From Iningainema tapete BLCC-T55 (lineage in GTDB: Bacteria > Cyanobacteriota > Cyanobacteriia > Cyanobacteriales > Nostocaceae), in assembly GCF_014698965.1 (NCBI RefSeq), contig NZ_JACXAE010000128.1:1-49417 (forward strand): a stretch of 49,417 bases of DNA, given 5' to 3'. Below the pieces are notes generated by a model. It was not told where the DNA came from, searched no databases, and worked only from the letters and a program-made list of their open reading frames with translations. The position numbers were made by a program, and so were the translations under genes. Of this stretch, positions 45,401 to 49,417 are shown in pieces. The stretch's first letter is position 1; the number at the start of each line of letters is the position of its first letter.

Positions 45401-45700
45401 TAACTCAAGTTTTCCCACTATTCCCAGTAGCTCCAAAGAGTCGCCACCAAAATCTTCTAACACCATTAAAAGGCGTTCACCGTCACGGAGCAAAGCATAA
45501 GCATCAACCACCCCTGGGATTTTTAAGTTACGGGTGACTTTATATTCTCGCTCAAACCAAGCAATACGCTCTGGAGTAGGATAGGCATCTTTAAGAATTT
45601 TTAGCACAACGGGTTGCTCTGTGTCTACCCGCAGACCACGATAAATTACAGAATTAGCGCTTTCATACAGTTGAGCCACAAAGCGGTAAGCGGAAATCAT
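39434..45700 (-). CDS. Giant hybrid sensor: Ser/Thr kinase, AAA ATPase, GAF, PAS, GGDEF, EAL
   Basis: A 2088-residue protein. Residues 1-270: Hanks-type kinase with HKDINPSNIV at 124 (HKD rather than HRD) and IDFGIS; its glycine loop is degenerate. Residues about 300-560: AAA/STAND ATPase with GYSGVGKS at 331 and VLFIDDLQWAD. About 720-1300: helical TPR-like repeats. About 1320-1490: GAF. About 1532-1655: PAS (LDNSTALIYVKDIEGKF). About 1667-1830: GGDEF with LGGDEF near 1738; no RxxD inhibitory site just before it. About 1840-2080: EAL with GFEALVRW near 1868, NLS, EITES, DDFG, LKIDR and AEGVE all present. So it could both make and break cyclic di-GMP. Related cyanobacterial proteins of this kind usually end in a histidine kinase. 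It is divergent from the GH74-like gene. Confidence 0.92.
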   Translation of the reverse strand: MISAYRFVAQLYESANSVIYRGLRVDTEQPVVLKILKDAYPTPERIAWFEREYKVTRNLKIPGVVDAYALLRDGERLLMVLEDFGGDSLELLGIVGKLELSEFLQLALAITKILGQIHAAKIIHKDINPSNIVLNPNTGQVKIIDFGISTVLSRENPTWSNPNVLEGTLAYISPEQTGRMNRAVDLRSDFYSLGVTFYELLTGIKPFESSDALELVHCHLAKQPVPPHLVVGAKGCSPLPSIVSDLIMKLMAKNAGDRYQSADGIQADLETCLHLLQTTGQIDVFPLGEHDISVSFQIPQKLYGREREVETLLAAFERTSSGAIEMVLITGYSGVGKSVLVREVHKPITEKRGNFIWGKFEQYQRNIPYYALSQAFQELCNQLLAEPEFILNQWREKILAAVGNNAQVLIDVIPKLERIIGTAPPVVQVEPIEAQNRFNLVFQNFVKAISEPEHPLVLFIDDLQWADGASLNLLSTIMSDTNLQYLLIIGAYRDNVVETNASTSLQPLTLAIEEIQKQRGILSFIQLDNLKVQDVNALIADTLHCEPNKSQSLTNLVYDKTQGNAFFTIEFLKSLYTEELLPFNYPPLSSPRTSGGQRGVGWNWDITQIQAKDITDNVVELMTGKINFLAEKTRTVLQLAACIGNKFNLATLAIIYQHPPVDVLADLFGAMQAGLVIPLNNKYKLIEAGANIASEVSFKFLHDRVQQAAYSLIDSTQKTAIHLQIGRLMLQNTVPEGLSENIFEIVEHFNIVVSSASTSLHPDEREEIARLNLMASEKAKLAIAYEAAVKYLNIGLKLLTEDSWQTNYNLTLNLYDSAVYAEYLNTNYARSELLSNVVIQKVKTARELANVYETKIQLYIAQNQMQASIDIGLEFLNMLGISLSKSSPSQLSINDLENLPPMTDPDKLVAMRILKTIWSPAHTTNSPIAPFIVFTMVELCVNYGNSSFAAFTYVLYGLLLCRTQSNLDLGYQLGKLSLKMLKQFDAKKIEGKVNLMFNCCIRQWKEHKRTTLASLWQTLQILIETGDIEYASYAAINYFSNLVLVGYPLDYVKQKYKNCLSILESIQQEFSLYYVKIWGQLVLSLIEEEGESNRLMEFNEAEIVPILQRKNNLQSLFALALVKTRLSYLFKNYTTAVKSAENAAVNKQSMQGLLACADYNFYYSLSLLANYLNQEEREQKQYIEQVAANQKEMKTWAAHAPMNFQHNYDLVEAEKARVLGQVVEAMKFYERAIKGAKDNGYIHEEALAYELAANFYLAQGMEEFAQLYMTKAHYGYICWGAKSKVRDLEQSYPQFFAQCQGEKFAPATILTTDSTTSTEIDLTSVLKASLALSGEIVLNTLLEKMMRIVLENAGAQKGYFLTLRSEGKWVIEASGTVERNEFKVLPSIPIETVSGSSDIPMLSQGIVNYVSRTQETIILHDAIHSGNFTRDPYIVKIQPKSVLCMPLLKGGKLTGILYLENNLIESAFTTDRLSVLKLLTAQISISTENAQLYTNLQAYSQELKVKNTELLEVNRQLEAEITDRLQMESALTQSQERLQAILDNSTALIYVKDIEGKFILVNRHVATKLGLNPEEIKGKTDYDFLPSAIADTMRENDRQVFATGNPIEFEEVIPREDGLHFYISIKVPLKDSAGKVYAVCGISTDITGRKRAESQLHHDAFHDALTGLPNRALFMERLKNAIDLAQQENLLFAVLFLDLDGFKVINDSLGHILGDRFLIAIANRLKVCLGSSNIVARLGGDEFTVLLVGLKDASVAVDVANQIQQTLSLPFELDGQFVFTTASIGIALSSTVNYHRPEDILRDADTAMYRAKALGRGRSELFNSDMYARAVARLQLETDLRRAIERCEFRVNYQPIISFTNGMISGFEALVRWQHPERGLIYPADFIPLAEETGLIVEIGNWVLEEACRFMQTMRRTSTRSLLISVNLSVKQFSQPDLIKQISDILQFTNLEAEALILEITESAIMEGDVALNALEQLRQLGIKLSIDDFGIGYSSLARLHSFPINSLKIDRSFVSSMNAPASNREIIEAIITLAHKLGYHVTAEGVETASQLAFLKQLNCEYGQGCFFSPALDTSAASALIMTNPQW
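43420..43441. repeat. Half copy of GTAGAGACG palindrome in coding DNA
   Basis: GTAGAGACGTACTTGCG is identical to the left part of the palindrome at 44185. It is translated on the minus strand in the same frame (SASTSLHP). The right arm is reduced to GGACGAT. Confidence 0.75.
43901..43948. repeat. GC-rich palindrome inserted in frame in the giant kinase
   Basis: TACCCCCCTC...CCCCCCGAA pairs with TTCGGGGGG...GAGGGGGGTA. This is a typical intergenic repeat, yet here it encodes YPPLSSPRTSGGQRGVG inside the ATPase-to-helical-region part. Frame and length are kept. Confidence 0.85.
44182..44215. repeat. GTAGAGACG palindrome inserted in frame in the giant kinase
   Basis: GTTGTAGAGACG pairs with CGTCTCTACAAC (12-bp stem, 10-base loop). 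It encodes VVETNASTSLQ in the ATPase domain right after GAYRDN. Members of the family normally go on with a short loop there, so this is an expansion of that loop. Confidence 0.85.
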
Positions 45701-45710
45701 AATTTATCGG

Positions 45711-45735
45711 TGTGCATCTGTGTTTATCTGTGGTT
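45711..45735. repeat. One-sided copy of the TCTGTG repeat
   Basis: TGTGCATCTGTGTTTATCTGTGGTT closely matches the right arm of the inverted repeat at 9375-9441. It lies between the divergent kinase and GH74-like genes, next to the kinase start. Confidence 0.7.
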
Positions 45736-45825
45736 AATTATATAAAAGTGAATGATTACAAGAGATTTGTTGCCAAGAATCATCAAAAATGGACAATAAT
45801 AGAGACTTTCTCCTGTCAACTAGCG

Positions 45826-48351
45826 ATGCGCACACGTAAACGTTTATTTATTTTACTTTTATCTACTGCACTATTGTTGTTTTTTGTCAATGCTTGCAGG
45901 CAAGCTGCTGTCGTCTCCACTCCACCAAAACTTCCCACCCCAAACTACGTATACGCTGCACCCAAGAATTCTCAATTATTCAACTGGAAGAATGTCAATA
46001 TTCAGGGGATGGGCTATGTGACTGGTTTAGTCGTTAGTCCTGTGTCACCTCATAATGTTTATATTCGCACAGATGTGGGTGGTCCTTACAGATATGACCG
46101 AAACAGTAATCAATGGATACCCTTAATGGATAAATATGATTCCAACTTTTGCCAAGGAGGGGTAGGAGTAGAGAGTGTTGCCGTTGCGCCTAAATTAGCG
46201 AACACTGTGTATGTAGCAGTTAATTGTCGCAGTTCTACTTTCAAAGAAGGTGACGGTAAGATAAAATACAAATATTCTGGCGAGGTGCTGGTTTCTAACG
46301 ATAAGGGTGCAAACTGGGCTGCCACAGGTTTAGGAAAACATAATATTTACGTTGGTCCAAATAACGCTTATCGTTCAGATACAGGAGAACGTTTAGCAGT
46401 CGATCCGAATAAGTCTGGATTACTTTATTTTGCCTCAAGAAGAGATGGTTTGTGGCGCAAGGATGGAGCGGCTTGGGTGAATGTTAGTGGTTTGCCCAAT
46501 CCTAGCAGTTTACCAGAATATAAAAATGCTGACGGTTCTGATAATAAAGATATACCAGGTTTCACTTTTGTTGTGTTTGACAAGAATACGGGAAAACCCA
46601 ACAACCCTACGCAAACTATTTATGTTGGGGTTCATGGTAGTGGTGTGTGGCGCAGTACAAATGGGGGTAGCTCGTGGAGTAATATTGTCGGTGGTAACAA
46701 TCCGTTGCGTAGTGCGATCGCCTCTGATGGTACGCTTTATGTTAGTTTCGGCACACCAGGAAGCAATGGCAGCAAAACTACTGGTGGTGTGCGCAAGTAC
46801 TCCAACGGCTCTTGGACTGATATCCATCCCGATGGTACAGACAGAGTTTATTCAGGAATTACTGTGCAGAATAACTCTACCACAGTTATGACCATTTCCG
46901 ATAAATACGTGTATCGCTCTACAGACGGGGGAAAAAACTGGAAAAAACAAACTATGTACATGGGAGCTTTCGATCCTAATTACCCAAACGATCCGGTTAA
47001 TTCATCTGCTCCCGGTTATTATCAATCTTACTCCGCAACTGGTGCTGCTGCGATATTTATTGATCCTGGCAACCCCAAACAAGTATGGTGGACGAACGGT
47101 TGGGGCGTAGCACGGACAAATGATGTTACCGTTAACACACCAAATTATACATGGTTGATGAGTAATTTGGAAGAGTTGGACGCAAACATGGTGCGTGTTC
47201 CACCTAAGCCCAAGCAGCAGGGAGGCGCAGACTTGTTATCTGCCGTGCAAGACATGATTGGTTTTCGTCACGTTAATTATACTCAAGTTCCTAGTAATAA
47301 AATTAACCCTAAAAATGTTCGCATCAACCCAGCGTTTAAATGGACAAACCCCAAATGGACTGTATATCCTGTACCTTTTCCCCATGTAGCAGGTGCCACA
47401 GGTATGGATTACTCATATAAAAAACCTGACTATGCGGCATTTGTCGGCTTTCACCAATGGCAAGGTTTTTGGCCCGTACATGGTAAGACTAGTGATAATG
47501 GTAAAACTTGGCAGGCGTTTGAGTCAATTCCGACAGAAACGTTTTGGAAAGCAGATAAATCTGGGCAGGAGGAAGTTGTCGCGATGGGTGGGCAAATTGC
47601 CATGTCCCCAACTAATCCGCAAAACATGGTTTGGGCACCAACTTGGGGAGTTTGGCCTCACTATACTATTGATGGTGGGAAAACGTGGAAGTTGGCTTAC
47701 AATTTAGATCATGAGGCAAAACCCAATCCCTACGATCCAAAAAATAATGACCATACTCATTATGCAGTTTTGCCTAAGTCTTGGTCTAATAGTATTTCAC
47801 CGTGGCTAAGTTCTTATGTTTTGGCAAGCGATCGCCAAGATCCACAAGGTAAAACGTTCTACTATTATGATGGTTGGAAGTTCTACTATAGTAAAGATGG
47901 TGGTGCGAATTGGCGAAAGGGCGCATCAGGTTTTCCCTCATGGTTAGTTCGTCCAACGATTGTTCCCAATCCTACGCAACAAGGTGATGTTTGGATGAGC
48001 TTGGCTCGTAATGTAGAGGATGTTAACGGCAATAAGTTGTATCGTTCTACTGATGGTGGCAAGACTTTTAAAGTTGTTTCATCGGTGGATAGTTGTGAGT
48101 TTATCACCTTCGGCAAGGGTAATTCTGAGCAAAAACCTTATATATACATCTTCGGTCGTGTTCGTGGTGCAAGTAAAGATACGATGTACAAATCAGAAAA
48201 TATGGGGCAAAGCTGGGTGCAAATTAGTAATCCTAATGTACTGCAATTCCCTGGTTTGACACATATGGAAGGGGATATGCGCACACGAAATTTAGTTTAT
48301 ACAGCTTTGACTGGTCGTGGTATAATGGTAGGCTACGCTGAGCGCAAGTAA
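45826..48351 (+). CDS. GH74-like Asp-box (BNR) lipoprotein
   Basis: 841 residues from ATG 45826 (MRTRKRLFILLLSTALLLFFVNAC); an upstream GTG at 45712 lies in repeat DNA. The basic start, hydrophobic run and NAC give a lipoprotein-type signal, with Cys24 as the likely lipid anchor. The mature part has the GH74 pattern WKNVNIQGMGYVTGLVVSP, then YIRTDVGGPYRYD, whose Asp matches a catalytic Asp in xyloglucanases. At least eight Asp boxes (S-x-D-x-G-x-x-W, such as STDGGKNW, TIDGGKTW, SKDGGANW) indicate beta-propellers. It probably acts on beta-glucans or its own envelope sugars, or only binds; activity is inference. Confidence 0.85.
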   Translation: MRTRKRLFILLLSTALLLFFVNACRQAAVVSTPPKLPTPNYVYAAPKNSQLFNWKNVNIQGMGYVTGLVVSPVSPHNVYIRTDVGGPYRYDRNSNQWIPLMDKYDSNFCQGGVGVESVAVAPKLANTVYVAVNCRSSTFKEGDGKIKYKYSGEVLVSNDKGANWAATGLGKHNIYVGPNNAYRSDTGERLAVDPNKSGLLYFASRRDGLWRKDGAAWVNVSGLPNPSSLPEYKNADGSDNKDIPGFTFVVFDKNTGKPNNPTQTIYVGVHGSGVWRSTNGGSSWSNIVGGNNPLRSAIASDGTLYVSFGTPGSNGSKTTGGVRKYSNGSWTDIHPDGTDRVYSGITVQNNSTTVMTISDKYVYRSTDGGKNWKKQTMYMGAFDPNYPNDPVNSSAPGYYQSYSATGAAAIFIDPGNPKQVWWTNGWGVARTNDVTVNTPNYTWLMSNLEELDANMVRVPPKPKQQGGADLLSAVQDMIGFRHVNYTQVPSNKINPKNVRINPAFKWTNPKWTVYPVPFPHVAGATGMDYSYKKPDYAAFVGFHQWQGFWPVHGKTSDNGKTWQAFESIPTETFWKADKSGQEEVVAMGGQIAMSPTNPQNMVWAPTWGVWPHYTIDGGKTWKLAYNLDHEAKPNPYDPKNNDHTHYAVLPKSWSNSISPWLSSYVLASDRQDPQGKTFYYYDGWKFYYSKDGGANWRKGASGFPSWLVRPTIVPNPTQQGDVWMSLARNVEDVNGNKLYRSTDGGKTFKVVSSVDSCEFITFGKGNSEQKPYIYIFGRVRGASKDTMYKSENMGQSWVQISNPNVLQFPGLTHMEGDMRTRNLVYTALTGRGIMVGYAERK

Positions 48352-48370
48352 GTTGATGCGATCGCTATGA

Positions 48371-48541
48371 GGAATTCCTGAATACTGGATTATCGATCCC
48401 ACTCAGGGGAAAATTACTGTACTAACTTTAGTAGATGGATTATACGAAGAAGCTGTATTTCAAGGAAGTGCAAACCTTACCTCAACTACTTTCCCCAACT
48501 TGAAACTGAAAGCAGCAGAAGTTTTGGGTGCAGGCATGTGA
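48371..48541 (+). pseudogene. C-terminal remnant of a Uma2-like gene (DUF820)
   Basis: One frame from GGA 48371 to TGA 48541 reads GIPEYWIIDPTQGKITVLTL, then DGLYEEAVFQGSANLTSTTF, then FPNLKLKAAEVL: the C-terminus of Uma2-type PD-(D/E)XK nucleases. No start codon or N-terminal half exists upstream; a stop (TGA at 48368-48370) precedes it directly. A truncated gene. Confidence 0.8.
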
Positions 48542-48586
48542 AGTGACGGCAACTTGTGGCAATACTTTTTCAAGAGGCGTTTACTG

Positions 48587-48605
48587 CCCCCCTTGCTAAG
48601 GGGGG
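48587..48605. repeat. C-run/G-run hairpin after the DUF2887 gene
   Basis: CCCCCCTT (48587-48594) pairs with AAGGGGGG (48598-48605), followed by a second G-rich half. It is a common cyanobacterial intergenic repeat, related in type to that at 43901. It may serve as terminator for the minus-strand gene. Confidence 0.65.
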
Positions 48606-48636
48606 TTGGGGGGTTCTTTACGTCTCACTCTGACTG

Positions 48637-49415
48637 CTAGTTTTGTGCAGCAAGCCTGACTTGCTCTACACTCAATTCTAATGCCTGCGCTACTTGTTCC
48701 ACAGTCAATCCCAATGCCAAAAACTTGGGTACTGCTTCTAATTTGACTTGCTGGGTGACTTGCTGGGTGACTTCTCGGCGCACTTCCTGCTCCACTTCCT
48801 GGCGTACTTCTGGTCGAGCTTCTTTCAAAGCTTCCTGATAAAATCTAGATTGCTTGATATCACTAATTTTAAACATTGCTGCTATCTCCTCCCGACTCAT
48901 ATTGAGAAACTTGTAAACTAAGATTGTCTCTACTAATTCTAACAATTGGCGTTGTTGCGCTGGTGATTCGATTTGTTGTCTGGTTCTGTTGATTAACTGC
49001 CTTGCTTTTTCAATGGCTGTATTTTCATTTTCAATCACTAATTTAATGGTAGCAATCCCCACTGGTAGCGATTCAGCTTCCCCTAATTCATCAATATATA
49101 TACGACTGACTCGCCCGGAAGCAAAGTATTCTTGGTAATGTTTAATATCTCCTGTGTCTAAACTTCGGGTGGGATGGATGACGACTGCACGCCAGTTATT
49201 TTTGGGTTGATTCTGCCTCAGGTACAAACAGACTTCCGAAAAAAGCCTTGAGTACATTTCATCATCTGATTGAAACTGCACCTCTACGAAGTAAGTTGTG
49301 TTTTCATTTTCAAGTTTGGGCAGAAATACACCATCAATTCTGGTTCTCCCGTATATATGGTGATAAGCTGTTCTAATCACCAAAGCAAGCTAATAACCGA
49401 TTCCGGAAATTGTTG
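48637..49415 (-). pseudogene. DUF2887/Rpn-like nuclease gene with broken N-terminus
   Basis: The open part (TTG 49383 to 48637, 248 codons) reads RIDGVFLPKLENENTTYFVEVQFQ, RLFSEVCLYLRQNQP, VVIHPTRSLD, VSRIYIDELGE and a helical C-terminus with repeated REVTQQV units. This is the DUF2887 family related to Rpn recombination-promoting nucleases: D (RIDGVF) and E-x-Q (VEVQF) form the nuclease core. The expected start (LFQQFPES...) is found in another frame at the window edge (QQFPESVISLL, 49415-49383), and the part linking the two is shortened. So the gene has a frameshift and a small deletion near 49385. The true 5' end is outside the window. Confidence 0.65.
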
Positions 49416-49417
49416 AA

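Noticed and set aside
45712-45825. N-terminal extension of the GH74-like protein from GTG 45712
   Set aside because: The DNA is a dispersed TCTGTG repeat plus spacer, and the lipoprotein signal starts at ATG 45826.

Overview
The window is chromosomal DNA of a filamentous, probably heterocyst-forming cyanobacterium (Nostocales-like). The evidence is the abundance of HIP1 octamers (GCGATCGC), two psaK genes for photosystem I, the alkane genes for aldehyde-deformylating oxygenase and acyl-ACP reductase next to accA, a sipA gene, sucrose synthase, XisH/XisI-type proteins, and very large kinase, STAND and TPR signalling proteins. Species cannot be fixed from the sequence alone. I see no tRNA, rRNA or CRISPR.

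Layout. (1) 1-643: 5' part of a secreted TPR protein with three nearly identical 120-bp repeats, running off the left edge. (2) 0.9-5.3 kb: a graveyard of toxin-antitoxin-like and nuclease genes. It holds three xisI copies (one intact), an xisH and a PIN toxin each with an internal deletion and frame change, a live AbrB-like antitoxin plus a fragment of a second copy, an HNH remnant, an intact hicBA pair, and two copies of a small TA-flanked inverted-repeat element. One of these elements is inserted in a gene fragment whose uninterrupted homologue lies 1.3 kb away. (3) 5.4-9.3 kb: a conserved hypothetical gene, a tail-anchored protein, a PstS-like binding protein and a small RRM protein. (4) 9.5-14.9 kb: a two-gene carbohydrate operon, sucrose synthase followed by a GH65 phosphorylase fused to beta-phosphoglucomutase.

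(5) 15.7-30.2 kb: the most unusual block, all on the plus strand. It has a small membrane protein, a zinc-ribbon/Ser-Thr kinase/WD40 protein, and four STAND-like NTPases built from two module types (A and B) in different combinations: B, A-TPR-B, A-TPR-A-TPR-TM-binding protein, and A-TPR-TM-binding protein. The last two carry a predicted extracytoplasmic type I periplasmic-binding domain after a membrane helix, so they look like transmembrane STAND receptors. The last one is split by an in-frame TGA.

(6) 30.3-39.4 kb: housekeeping genes: sugar ABC permease, ado, aar, accA, a short-chain dehydrogenase, folE, trpF, two psaK genes, a site-2 protease with CBS domains, and sipA. The ado-aar-accA run supplies fatty acyl precursors and converts acyl-ACP to aldehyde and then alkane. 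(7) 39.4-45.7 kb: a 2089-codon gene joining a Ser/Thr kinase, AAA/STAND-type ATPase, helical repeats, GAF, PAS, GGDEF and EAL. Palindromic intergenic-type repeats lie in frame inside it. (8) 45.8-49.4 kb: a GH74-like Asp-box lipoprotein, the tail of a Uma2-like gene, and an N-terminally broken DUF2887/Rpn-like gene.

Themes: repeat-driven remodelling of coding sequence (in-frame palindromes, an element supplying a stop codon, linkers made of low-complexity intergenic sequence), and repeated duplication followed by decay of conflict-type genes and of the STAND receptor array.
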